Shown: positions 51,670 to 59,580 of the stretch, piece by piece
Position numbering within the stretch: position 1 is the stretch's first letter
Layout: every line of letters starts with the position of its first letter
Assembly: GCF_001578705.1 (NCBI RefSeq)
Contig: NZ_KQ969039.1
Location: 54,590 to 118,589 of the forward strand
Source: Streptococcus oralis
Lineage (GTDB): Bacteria > Bacillota > Bacilli > Lactobacillales > Streptococcaceae
Direction of reading: 5' to 3'
DNA length: 64,000 nt
Translations under genes and position numbers: made by a program
Notes under the pieces: generated by a model
The model's database searches: none
What the model saw: the letters and a program-made list of their open reading frames with translations, nothing else
Told to the model about the DNA's origin: nothing

Positions 51670-53049
51670 TTATCCGATAGTGATATCTGCTTTCATATAG
51701 TGAATCGTGTCTTTCTTGTCTGGCTGGTATTCCGCTACACTGACCAGTAGTGTCAAGGGACCAATACGGCCGATAAACATCAACAACATAACGATGCTGA
51801 GGGCTAACTTACCTAACTCTGGCGTTAAATTTGCCGTTACTCCAACAGTTGCAAGGGCTGAAATGGTCTCAAACATGAGGTAGATAAAGCGCGGATTACC
51901 CTCTGCTGTTATTCCTAGCAGGATCAAGCCCAGCAAGAAAGTTAGCAAGAAGATAATAAAGACACTGAAAGATTTTTGCACGGTTCGGGGTTCAATGGTC
52001 CTCCGAGCCACATTGGCATGAGGCAAGCCCAATAATTCACTGCGAGCAAAGACCAACAAGACAAAGAAGGTCGTAATCTTGAGCCCCCCTGCTGTCCCTC
52101 CAGGTGCCCCTCCCAGAAACATCTGCAGGATATAGATGAACAAGGTCACCGGTCGAGCCTGAGTGTAGTCAATTGAAGCAAAGCCTGCCGTTCTCATGCT
52201 GACGGTCTGGAAGAAACTAACCAGTAGTTTCTCTGGAGCGCTGAGATTTCCAATCGTCCCAGTATTGTTCCACTCAATTAAGAGAGTCGATACTGTTCCA
52301 AAGAGCAAAATTCCCACCGTTAAAAAGAGAACCAGCTTGGTATGAAAGCGAAGGCGTCGTTTTTTCTTCTTCCCAAACTGGGTCGCTAGGTCAAACCAGA
52401 CCATAAATCCTAGACCACCTGTGATAATCAATCCTGCAATCACTAGATTGATTAAGGGATCCGTTTGAAAGGCTACCAAACTCGTACTTCCAAAATTATC
52501 AAATCCAGCATTACAGAAGGCTGAAACAGCCAAAAAGATAGAGGTTAATATCCCTCGCCCCCAGCCAAATTCCGGAATAAAGCGAAAACTCAAGAGAAAG
52601 GCACCAATCCCTTCCACCAGAAAAGTCGTCAGAAAGATTGAGCGGATGAAGTCCTTTAGAGACTGGGTTTCCCCATAACTAAAACTTTCTTGAATAGTCT
52701 CACGGCTACGAAGACTGAGCTTTTGTTTCCCTTGGATATAAAAGATTCCGATAAAGGTCATAAGCCCCAAACCACCGATCTGGATTAACAGCATGCAAAT
52801 CAACTGGCCCCAGATATTGTAAGTAGAGGCCACCGGCTGGGTGAAGAGCCCTGTCACACAGACCATGGACACAGTCGTAAAGAGATGGTCAAAGTAGGTC
52901 GCTTGTGACGTTGCTGCTTGAACCCAGGGTAGGCTTAAAAGGAGCGAGCCCAAGAAGATAACTAAGGCAAAACTTAAAAAGATGCGACGAGCTGGCGATA
53001 ATCGAACCAGCGTCGTCTTGATTTTTTCCAAAAAAGATTTGAATAACAT
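51670..53049 (-). CDS. trkH: TrkH/KtrB-type potassium transporter
   Basis: A 459-aa channel-like potassium transporter with about ten hydrophobic segments and repeated P-loop selectivity motifs (SMVCVTGLF, AFCNAGFDNFGS, GGAPGGTAGGLK, ISALATVGVT). I use the ATG at 53049: an extended -10 (TGGTACAAT, -10 at 53056-53061) ends six bases before it, so the mRNA may be leaderless. A GTG eleven codons upstream (53082) directly after the preceding gene's stop is the alternative. Confidence 0.9.
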   Translation of the reverse strand: MLFKSFLEKIKTTLVRLSPARRIFLSFALVIFLGSLLLSLPWVQAATSQATYFDHLFTTVSMVCVTGLFTQPVASTYNIWGQLICMLLIQIGGLGLMTFIGIFYIQGKQKLSLRSRETIQESFSYGETQSLKDFIRSIFLTTFLVEGIGAFLLSFRFIPEFGWGRGILTSIFLAVSAFCNAGFDNFGSTSLVAFQTDPLINLVIAGLIITGGLGFMVWFDLATQFGKKKKRRLRFHTKLVLFLTVGILLFGTVSTLLIEWNNTGTIGNLSAPEKLLVSFFQTVSMRTAGFASIDYTQARPVTLFIYILQMFLGGAPGGTAGGLKITTFFVLLVFARSELLGLPHANVARRTIEPRTVQKSFSVFIIFLLTFLLGLILLGITAEGNPRFIYLMFETISALATVGVTANLTPELGKLALSIVMLLMFIGRIGPLTLLVSVAEYQPDKKDTIHYMKADITIG

Positions 53050-53082
53050 AGCTACATTGTACCATAAAAACAGTAAGAGCAC

Positions 53083-53847
53083 TCACATGTAGTGCACAAT
53101 GGCAAGACAGAGTTCGAGTGCCTTATCAAAAGCTTCAGAACCCCAGTCGCGACTGTCGTAGTTGTCCAGATCTGCCAAGGAATCTGCGGTAAAGAGCAGT
53201 TCTCCCCAGACAACCCCACGTAGTTGAGCTACTGCCGCAAGAGCAGAGCACTCCATCTCCACAACAGCACAGCCTTCTTCCTTACGATAGGCAACCTTTT
53301 CAGCTGTCTCTCGGTAAAAACCATCTGTCGTCCAGGTCATAACTTCCTCATAGGGAATGCCTCTTTGCTCAAAGACTTGCTCAATGGCAGAAACAGCCTC
53401 AATCTGCATCTCCATATAACGAGAAGGTGCTACATAATGGTAGCTAGTCCCCTCATCTCGCAGAGCCCGAACAGGGACGAGAAAGGCATTTTCCTCTATA
53501 TCGGCTAGGACGCCACAGGTTCCAGTGGATATGATTTGCTCCACACCATAGCCAATCAACCAATCCATAAACTGGGCCGCTGGGGCAGACCCCACGGGCG
53601 CCTGGGCCAGACAAATCTTCTCACCCTTGTAGTTGATGACGTACACTGGATAAGTTTTAGTGGCAGAAACGAACTCACCAACACAGTCCGCCCCTACTTC
53701 CTGAGCATAACGGTCAATCTCCTCCTCCAAAAATGCATAGATACACTTCTTTGGCAACTTTAAGTCTAAACCCTCGTGATTGGGCATAAGGACCGCTTGG
53801 GGATTGTCGTCAAACTCTAAAATGGGAATCGCATGCTTCTGAATCAT
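53083..53847 (-). CDS. nucleoside phosphorylase (PNP/UDP family)
   Basis: A 254-aa enzyme of the purine/uridine phosphorylase superfamily; cleaves nucleosides with phosphate. Family core: VYVINYKGEKICLAQAPVGSAPAAQFMDWLI, then IISTGTCGVLADI near residue 115 and the substrate motif VVEMECSALAAVAQLRG near 195 (glutamate contacts ribose). A TWTTDGFYRET loop and C-terminal SLADLDNYDSRDWG are also conserved. Specificity cannot be read. AGGAGGTGGGCT precedes the ATG. Adjacent to trkH. Confidence 0.87.
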   Translation of the reverse strand: MIQKHAIPILEFDDNPQAVLMPNHEGLDLKLPKKCIYAFLEEEIDRYAQEVGADCVGEFVSATKTYPVYVINYKGEKICLAQAPVGSAPAAQFMDWLIGYGVEQIISTGTCGVLADIEENAFLVPVRALRDEGTSYHYVAPSRYMEMQIEAVSAIEQVFEQRGIPYEEVMTWTTDGFYRETAEKVAYRKEEGCAVVEMECSALAAVAQLRGVVWGELLFTADSLADLDNYDSRDWGSEAFDKALELCLAIVHYM

Positions 53848-53896
53848 AGCCCACCTCCTCTAATTTTGTACTATTGTATCAAAAGCTGACGAAGTG

Positions 53897-54004
53897 TCAA
53901 GGAGTTGTCTTTAGCAAGCCAGAAATCTCCTCTTCCATACACTTGAGAAATCGTTGCACCGCTGGAGAAGTCGGTTTCTGTTTTGGCAAAGTCATTGAGG
54001 ACTT
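53897..54004 (-). pseudogene. remnant of a LysR-type regulator C-terminus
   Basis: The frame ends SMTLPKQKPTSPAVQRFLKC and MEEEISGLLKTTP, which looks like the end of a LysR-family effector domain (SPAxQRFL motif). Upstream of it the frame runs into the terminator at 54029-54071, so the rest of the gene is gone. Confidence 0.45.
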
Positions 54005-54028
54005 ATGAAGAATACCAAATCCAACAAC

Positions 54029-54071
54029 AAAAAAGACATGAATCTGAAATAAGCAGAACATGTCTTTTTTA
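54029..54071 (-). terminator. terminator of the ABC exporter-TetR operon
   Basis: AAAAAAGACATG (54029-54040) pairs with CATGTCTTTTTT (54059-54070); T-run on the minus strand. Confidence 0.75.
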
Positions 54072-54119
54072 GCTTGTTTGAAAGTCAAGTAAATAAATCT
54101 TAGCTCTTCTAGAACTCCC

Positions 54120-54743
54120 TTATTTCCACAAACCACCTAAAATCTGTTTTTCTAATAAGTCTAGGTCCTCTTCCTTTATTTCTCCGTTGTCGCTAACGAT
54201 ATAAAGTTGAGCGAAGTAAGCCAACAATGGACCAACACAAATACGAACCATTTGAGGAATCGTTAACTCTGGATTTACACGTGGATTTGCTAGCAATTCT
54301 TTATGAAGCACTCGAAGTTTATCTTGAATAGCATTCCAGATAAAAATCTGTTCATTTTTTAGTTTCTTATTTGAAAAACTCTCCTGCAGAATGATTTTCA
54401 TCAAAGCACGATTTTTTTTGAGATAGCTCATACGATCGTGGACGAGATAACGAACCCTCTCTTCTGTCGTTTCAAAAGCTAAGAGTTCCTCAAAAAAACT
54501 ACCGAAAATGCCTGGGACTACAGGATGTAAAATAGCCGTCAGTAGATCATCCTTCGTCTTAAAATACTTAAACAAAGTTGCCTGGCTTAGTCCAGCACGC
54601 TCAGCTATGTGAAGAGTTGAGGTCCCATGGTAACTCCTAGTTGATATGAGATTCACTGCTGCCTGCATGATTTTTTTCTTTCCTTGAGGGTAATTCGCTT
54701 CTTCTAAGTAATCTTCAAACGATTCAAAAACAGTCTTATCCAT
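54120..54743 (-). CDS. TetR family transcriptional regulator
   Basis: A 207-aa repressor. The N-terminal helix-turn-helix is at residues 35-62 (TSTLHIAERAGLSQATLFKYFKTKDDLL); the rest is an all-helical ligand domain. Third gene of the operon with the ABC ATPase and permease. Two 12-bp half-site pairs upstream of the ATPase gene, one inside the promoter spacer, are the obvious operators, so it probably represses its own operon and responds to an exporter substrate. Length is standard. Confidence 0.9.
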   Translation of the reverse strand: MDKTVFESFEDYLEEANYPQGKKKIMQAAVNLISTRSYHGTSTLHIAERAGLSQATLFKYFKTKDDLLTAILHPVVPGIFGSFFEELLAFETTEERVRYLVHDRMSYLKKNRALMKIILQESFSNKKLKNEQIFIWNAIQDKLRVLHKELLANPRVNPELTIPQMVRICVGPLLAYFAQLYIVSDNGEIKEEDLDLLEKQILGGLWK

Positions 54744-54782
54744 CTAATCTTCACACCTTTTTAGCATTATTTATGTTGATTT

Positions 54783-55865
54783 CTAAACTTTACGATAACG
54801 ACGCAATCCAACAATATTGAGAATTGTTAAAATGATCAAGAAAATCATTAAAACACCAAGATTTGGCAAAATATCACCAAGATTGTGTCCGTAAAGAATA
54901 ATCTGGCTTATTGCATCACCAGAATAGGTTAATGGCAAAAATTTCCCCACAGTTGGAGCCCATTCTCCCATGGATGACAATGGAATAATCCCTGAGAAAA
55001 AGAGTTGAGGCATAATCACGAGAGGAATAAATTGCATCATTTGGAATTCTGATTTTGCTAGAGTAGACAAGAGAATTCCAAAAGCTAGTGCTACAAGAGC
55101 CAGTACCACATTAACTATTATAACATTTAAAATATTTCCTACAACTTCTACATCTAGTAGCCAAATTGCTGCTAAGACGACAACTGCCGTTTGAAAAATC
55201 GCAATAATACCGTAAGACAACATATAGCCATAGACAATTTCAGAACGTTTCACTGGGGTTGCTAACAAGCGATCCAAGGTTCCACTTGTGCGCTCTTTCA
55301 AAAGTGCCATACCAGAAATCAAAAAGACAAAGAAGAAGACCACAAAGCCAATTAAAATTGGAATCATACGTGCAAAGAATCCAGTATTTTTATCTCCATA
55401 TTGGTAAGATTCTTTGATTTCAGGCGCCTTTGCATCTAATTTCAATTGTGGAAAAGCTTGTTTGACACGAGATAGTAACTGATCGGTGCCTTCACTGGCG
55501 ATACTTGTTCGTAACACTTGTCGTATCATAGATGTCTTGGAGGCATCTGTATTTGCGTAGTCGACCTGATACTCACCGTCTTTATAAGAAATCACAGCAT
55601 CGACTTTTTCATTTGCTAGTGCTTCTTTGGCCTGATCTAAGTCTTGATAAGTCTCGATGTCCACATGATCAAGCTCATCCATTTTCGTTACCAAACCAGT
55701 TGGTAGATCTTGTGTCGCTAACTTGACATTCACGGTTGTACTAGCTGAAAACATGAGGTTCATCAGCCACATAATAAATACCGGCGCTACAAACATCATA
55801 GCCAAGGTTCGTTTGTCACGAAGCAATTCTTTGATAACTTTTTTAGCAATAGCAATGGTTCTCAT
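54783..55865 (-). CDS. ABC-2 type exporter permease
   Basis: A 360-aa permease: one N-terminal transmembrane helix (25-43), a large extracytoplasmic domain (about 45-175), then five helices (from ARMIPILIGFVVFFFVFLISGMALL near 172). The segment LKERTSGTLDRLLATPVKRSEIVYGYML is the ABC-2 signature. Similar YhgE/LinA-like permeases export drugs or lipids. One bp separates it from the ATPase gene. Substrate not evident. Confidence 0.9.
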   Translation of the reverse strand: MRTIAIAKKVIKELLRDKRTLAMMFVAPVFIMWLMNLMFSASTTVNVKLATQDLPTGLVTKMDELDHVDIETYQDLDQAKEALANEKVDAVISYKDGEYQVDYANTDASKTSMIRQVLRTSIASEGTDQLLSRVKQAFPQLKLDAKAPEIKESYQYGDKNTGFFARMIPILIGFVVFFFVFLISGMALLKERTSGTLDRLLATPVKRSEIVYGYMLSYGIIAIFQTAVVVLAAIWLLDVEVVGNILNVIIVNVVLALVALAFGILLSTLAKSEFQMMQFIPLVIMPQLFFSGIIPLSSMGEWAPTVGKFLPLTYSGDAISQIILYGHNLGDILPNLGVLMIFLIILTILNIVGLRRYRKV

Positions 55866-55866
55866 C

Positions 55867-56583
55867 TTACTCTCCTTCTGCTTTCAAAAATACTTCTTCA
55901 ATACTTGAAACTTGATAACTTTCTTTTAAGTGTTGCGGTGTATCAAAAGCAATGATTTTTCCACCTAATAATAAGCCGACCTTATCCGTTAACTCTGCTT
56001 CATCCATAACATGGGTAGTAACTAATATCCCAACCCCATTGTCTCTAAGCGCGAATAATTCTTTCCAGATTTTCTTCCGAAGAGAAGGGTCGATTCCAAC
56101 TGTCGGTTCGTCCAAAATCAAGAGCTGAGGATTCCCCAGAAGCGCGATGGCTAAAGACAAGCGTCGCTTCATTCCTCCAGAATAACCGGATACCGTTTTA
56201 TTCAAATGCTCTGCCAGTTCCACAACTTGAGCCACATGGGCAATTTCAGCTGTCAGATCTCTTTTGGATAGCCCTTTTAGCTGACCAAAAAATTCCAGAT
56301 TTTCTTGGCCTGACAAGGACTCGTATAAAGCATCTGATTGGGCCATATAGCCAATATCTCCTAAAATATGGCGATTGGGCATAGTGTGATTTAACACTAA
56401 AGCTACGCCTCCATCAGCCTTTTCCATTCCTAACGTAGTCTTAATCATAGTTGATTTACCAGCACCAGACGGACCAATTAATCCTATAATTTCTCCTGTC
56501 TGCAATTCAAAGCTGACATGATTCAGAACTATTTGATTGTCAAAAGATTTTACTAAATCTTGTAAATGTAGTAATGTTTTCAT
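55867..56583 (-). CDS. ABC transporter ATP-binding protein
   Basis: A 238-aa ATPase with Walker A GPSGAGKST (residues 37-45), Q-loop YMAQSDALYE, signature SGYSGGMKRRLSLA near 135, Walker B LLILDEPTVGIDP near 155 and switch histidine VTTHVMDEAE near 190. It energises the ABC-2 permease encoded next. First gene of the TetR-controlled operon; GGAGGAAGTAA precedes the ATG. Confidence 0.95.
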   Translation of the reverse strand: MKTLLHLQDLVKSFDNQIVLNHVSFELQTGEIIGLIGPSGAGKSTMIKTTLGMEKADGGVALVLNHTMPNRHILGDIGYMAQSDALYESLSGQENLEFFGQLKGLSKRDLTAEIAHVAQVVELAEHLNKTVSGYSGGMKRRLSLAIALLGNPQLLILDEPTVGIDPSLRKKIWKELFALRDNGVGILVTTHVMDEAELTDKVGLLLGGKIIAFDTPQHLKESYQVSSIEEVFLKAEGE

Positions 56584-56601
56584 TTACTTCCTCCTTGGTA
56601 A

Positions 56602-56660
56602 GTGATTACTCACTTTTTAAATCACAGAGCTATTATAGTGAGTAATCACTCACTTGTCAA
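56602..56660 (-). promoter_or_regulatory. ABC exporter operon promoter with two TetR operators
   Basis: Consensus promoter on the minus strand: TTGACA (56655-56660), 17-bp spacer, TATAAT (56632-56637). GTGAGTAATCAC (56638-56649) fills the spacer and its exact reverse complement GTGATTACTCAC recurs at 56602-56613. Binding there would block RNA polymerase, so these are the likely sites of the operon's TetR protein. Confidence 0.8.
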
Positions 56661-56747
56661 GAGAAAGGGTTAAATTCTTTAAAAAAATAAAACACCAGAT
56701 TCGTATCTGATGCTTATAATGGATAGCTATTGCTTTTAGAGCTGTTT

Positions 56748-56800
56748 CTAAATCTCTTCGCGATACTCTGAAATGGTCTTTCCTGTCCACTTTTTAAAGG
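56748..56800 (-). pseudogene. fragment of an AraC-type regulator C-terminus
   Basis: Reads FKKWTGKTISEYREEI then stop, the typical end of an AraC-family DNA-binding domain. Nothing upstream continues the frame. Confidence 0.5.
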
Positions 56801-56947
56801 CCTATTCTTCCTCTACTTTTCTCAGCCAATCCTACCATCGTCATTGCTATCGCAACTCTAATGACCTTGGCGATGGAAATTCATTTTACTCATTTTTATA
56901 TGAAACAGACTAAGAAATTTTCAAGACCTAATTGGGAGTTATTTTAG
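56801..56947 (+). pseudogene. fragment of a membrane protein C-terminus
   Basis: An open frame without a start reads PILPLLFSANPTIVIAIATL and ends KKFSRPNWELF with a stop; one hydrophobic helix and a basic tail. It abuts the AraC fragment head to head, so both seem to be left from a deletion. Parent family not identified. Confidence 0.4.
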
Positions 56948-56970
56948 CTACAATCCACCTCTCAAACACA

Positions 56971-57008
56971 AAAGCCTCCCTTCTCTTTCGAGAAAGGAGA
57001 TTCTTTTT
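56971..57008. terminator. terminator of the carbohydrate-binding lipoprotein gene
   Basis: CTCCCTTCTC and GAGAAAGGAG (56976-56985 and 56990-56999) form a hairpin with T-rich flanks on both strands. Confidence 0.7.
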
Positions 57009-58243
57009 TATCCTTGTCCGCCAGGGGCTGGACCTCCGCCTTGAGGGCCTCCATTTGGTCCACCGCCTCCAGGCATAGAATTGACGATTTCCGTTTGTTT
57101 TTCACCGTTTAGGTAGATATCTCCACCTGTGTAGGTCGCTGTTCCATCAAAGTCAAAACCTGTTTGACCGATCATTTTAATGGTTCCGCCTGTGACTGTG
57201 ATATTGCCGTTTGAGTCGATTGGGTCTGTGTCCCCTTGACCGACTTCTACTGTCAGGTTCCCACCGTTCATAGTGAAGAAAATTTCACTCTGTTGGGCGT
57301 TTTTATTAGCTGCATTGACTCCATCATCTGTCGAATAGATGCTAATGTCCCCACCGTTGATAGTGATGGATTTGCCTTCTATCCCTTCTGTTGAATTCTT
57401 GACGGTATAGGTACCACTATCGATAACCAAATCACCTGATGCGTGGATGCCATCATCTCCTGCTGTAACGGTGATATTGTTGTTGGATAGGTACATGGTT
57501 CCGACTGAAGTATCCTCATCATTGTCCACCTTGACTCCATCTTCTTTGGCATCGATAGTCATGGTCGTTCCAGTGATGTTGAGTTCATCATTGACATTAA
57601 AGGCATCGCCAACTGCTGTGATGTTATAGGTTCCACCCGTGATGTGGAGGGTGTCGTTGGTCTTGATCCCGTTGTTCTTCTTGCCATCTACATTGAGAGT
57701 TCCTTTCCCGTTGATGGTCAAATCCACCTTAGAAAAGAGGGCTGCGTCGGCTTTTTCGTCGCTGTTGGAGCTTGAGTCAGAGAGACTGTTGGTGGTTCCC
57801 TCTGCCAGAGTCAGGTAGACATGGCCAGCTGATGTCGCAGATATCGCTGCATTGGTATTGATCATGGTCGCACCTTTTAGGACTAGGTGAACATCTGCCG
57901 ACTTATCTGCCTCGACCTTGATCTGCACTCCGTCAGACTGACCTGAAATTACATAGGTTCCAGATTTTGTGATGGTCACTGTTGATTCAGAGACTGTCAC
58001 CCCATCTCCAGAGACGTTTGCTGATGAGCCAGATAGCTCAATCTTAGGAGCTGAGCTTTCGTCATAAGAAGTATCATTGTCCTTCTCTGTAAAATAGGAT
58101 GATTGGTTTGTCTTTGTTGCAGTTGTTGTGGCACTATTTGTCGTTGCATTGGTATTGGATGTAGTTGTTGATTGGGAACATGCTGCCATCAGTACCATTG
58201 CCGTTAAACTCGTTACGAGTAGGGTCCATTTTTTTGATTTCAT
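57008..58243 (-). CDS. secreted lipoprotein with carbohydrate-binding (DUF4353) domain
   Basis: A 411-aa lipoprotein. The lipobox LMAACSQ follows a short signal peptide (MKSKKWTLLVTSLTAMV). Then a Ser/Thr/Asn-rich spacer and a beta-helix-like DUF4353 domain (about 75-390) with repeated GxG...I.A..DG..VD turns (GDAFNVNDELNITG, EDGVKVDNDEDTSVG, GDDGIHASGDLVID). The C-terminus is Gly/Pro-rich (PGGGGPNGGPQGGG). I use the ATG at 58243, preceded by AAGGAGAGG; the frame extends to 58303 without a ribosome site. Probably binds polysaccharide outside the cell; ligand unknown. Confidence 0.83.
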   Translation of the reverse strand: MKSKKWTLLVTSLTAMVLMAACSQSTTTSNTNATTNSATTTATKTNQSSYFTEKDNDTSYDESSAPKIELSGSSANVSGDGVTVSESTVTITKSGTYVISGQSDGVQIKVEADKSADVHLVLKGATMINTNAAISATSAGHVYLTLAEGTTNSLSDSSSNSDEKADAALFSKVDLTINGKGTLNVDGKKNNGIKTNDTLHITGGTYNITAVGDAFNVNDELNITGTTMTIDAKEDGVKVDNDEDTSVGTMYLSNNNITVTAGDDGIHASGDLVIDSGTYTVKNSTEGIEGKSITINGGDISIYSTDDGVNAANKNAQQSEIFFTMNGGNLTVEVGQGDTDPIDSNGNITVTGGTIKMIGQTGFDFDGTATYTGGDIYLNGEKQTEIVNSMPGGGGPNGGPQGGGPAPGGQG

Positions 58244-58508
58244 AGCTTTTTCCTCTCCTTCGTATGATATAGCTAGACAGTCTACAGAAGATTCCTGAAA
58301 CAAAGCTAAAACTTTTCTGAAAGTTTCCTTAAATTCAGTTTGGATTAGATTTCGCCTAGTAATTTTTTAGAAAGGACTGCTAGAAACAATTTTTGAACGC
58401 TAAAATACCTTTAATAGATTTTTTAAACCAAGATTCCCCAGTGCGATGTCTCCTCGACCAAGAAAGCCAAAAAGAAGAAAAATTTATAAAACTAAGATAA
58501 AGATTTAT

Positions 58509-58536
58509 AAAAAGAACAGCTCCAGCTGTTCTTTTC
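58509..58536. terminator. terminator of the acetyltransferase gene
   Basis: AAAGAACAGCT and AGCTGTTCTTT (58511-58521 and 58524-58534) form a perfect stem, with T-runs on either strand. Confidence 0.8.
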
Positions 58537-59098
58537 AATTTTCTTTCACAGAGATTGTTTTGATAACACGCGCAGGGTTGCCACCTAGGACAACATTGTC
58601 TCCAAAGGACTTGGTAATCACGGCCCCTGCTCCAGCGACGACATTATTTCCTAGTGTCACTCCAGGAAGGACAATGACGCCACCTCCAGCCCAGAAATTA
58701 TCTCCGATGGTGATGGGCTTGCCGTATTCGACCCCTGAATTGCGTTCATACGGATCCAGTGGATGGAGTGGGGTTAAAAACTGACAATTGGGGCCAATCA
58801 TGGCATTGTTACCAATGCGAATCGGACAAACATCCAGCATGGTCAAATTCCAATTAGAATAAAAATTTTCCCCTAGATGGATATTGACTCCATAATCGAC
58901 CACCAGGCGTGGATTGACATAGAGATTTTCTCCAGTTGAACCAAACCAAGTCTTGATAATCTCCGCCCCTTTCAAGGGATCTAGCTCCTGGTTGAAATCC
59001 GCCTGCTTCTGGCGTGCAGTCTGAGCGAGCGCACGCAACTCAGGATCAAATGGATGGTAGGGCTCCCCTGCTATCATTTTCTGGTATTCGCTGGTCAT
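58535..59098 (-). CDS. maltose/galactoside-type sugar O-acetyltransferase
   Basis: A 187-aa acetyl-CoA transferase of the Maa/LacA type. An N-terminal helical cap (MTSEYQKMIAGEPYHPFDPELRALA) is followed by left-handed beta-helix hexapeptide repeats (VDYGVNIHLGENFYSNWNLTML, IGNNAMIGPNCQ, IGDNFWAGGGVIVLPGVTLGNNVVAGAGAVI). The catalytic histidine is probably in LTPLHPLDP near residue 112. Standard length. It acetylates sugars such as maltose or glucose in related species. Confidence 0.9.
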   Translation of the reverse strand: MTSEYQKMIAGEPYHPFDPELRALAQTARQKQADFNQELDPLKGAEIIKTWFGSTGENLYVNPRLVVDYGVNIHLGENFYSNWNLTMLDVCPIRIGNNAMIGPNCQFLTPLHPLDPYERNSGVEYGKPITIGDNFWAGGGVIVLPGVTLGNNVVAGAGAVITKSFGDNVVLGGNPARVIKTISVKEN

Positions 59099-59191
59099 CT
59101 CATCACCTCATACTTACTTTGGACCCATCATATCAAAAAGACTTTGAGAGGTCAAGAATAGCCTGCTTTCCAGTCTCTCAAAACAACTTGC

Positions 59192-59239
59192 TTGACAAAA
59201 GCTTAACTTCATGGTTTAATATACCCCATAAGGGTATAT
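59192..59239 (+). promoter_or_regulatory. persulfide operon promoter with CstR-type operator
   Basis: TTGACA (59192-59197), 17-bp spacer, TTTAAT (59215-59220). A palindrome ATATACCC-N5-GGGTATAT (59219-59239) overlaps the transcription start. It matches the TATACCCC..GGGGTATA type operator bound by CstR/CsoR repressors. Confidence 0.8.
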
Positions 59240-59251
59240 TTGGAGGTGCCT

Positions 59252-59560
59252 ATGTTTCACTTATTATTTACAAAAATTGACAGTATTTCTACCAGCGAGT
59301 TAGAAGCTAAACTCAGAGAACCGATTCAGCTACTGGATGTTCGGACGCCTATGGAATTCCGTAGAGGTCATATCAAAAATGCCAAGAATGTCCCTCTAAC
59401 CGAAATCGGTTCTTACACACCTGAGACAAAAGAAACACTCTATGTCATTTGTCATTCTGGTGTGCGAAGCAAACTAGCTGCGAAGAAGCTAAAGAAAAAA
59501 GGCTACGATGTCATCAACGTCCAAGGCGGTATGAGTGCTTGGACAGGCAAGGTCATCTAG
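59252..59560 (+). CDS. single-domain rhodanese
   Basis: A 102-aa sulfurtransferase with LLDVRTPMEFRRGHIKNAKN and the active-site loop CHSGVRS with C67. It moves sulfane sulfur between thiols. Start is the ATG at 59252 with GGAGGTGCCT upstream; a TTG at 59240 lies in the operator. First gene of the CstR-controlled operon. Confidence 0.9.
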   Translation: MFHLLFTKIDSISTSELEAKLREPIQLLDVRTPMEFRRGHIKNAKNVPLTEIGSYTPETKETLYVICHSGVRSKLAAKKLKKKGYDVINVQGGMSAWTGKVI

Positions 59561-59580
59561 ATGTATAAAGGAGAAAGTCA

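Larger units (their letters stand above)
56661..56970. other. decayed intergenic region with gene fragments
   Basis: No intact gene. It holds a short AraC-like C-terminus (minus strand, 56748-56800) and a membrane protein C-terminus (plus strand, 56801-56947), and no other feature that I can see. Confidence 0.55.

Noticed and set aside
58446-58784. 112-aa plus-strand frame
   Set aside because: Basic low-complexity start then antisense of the acetyltransferase gene; runs through a terminator.
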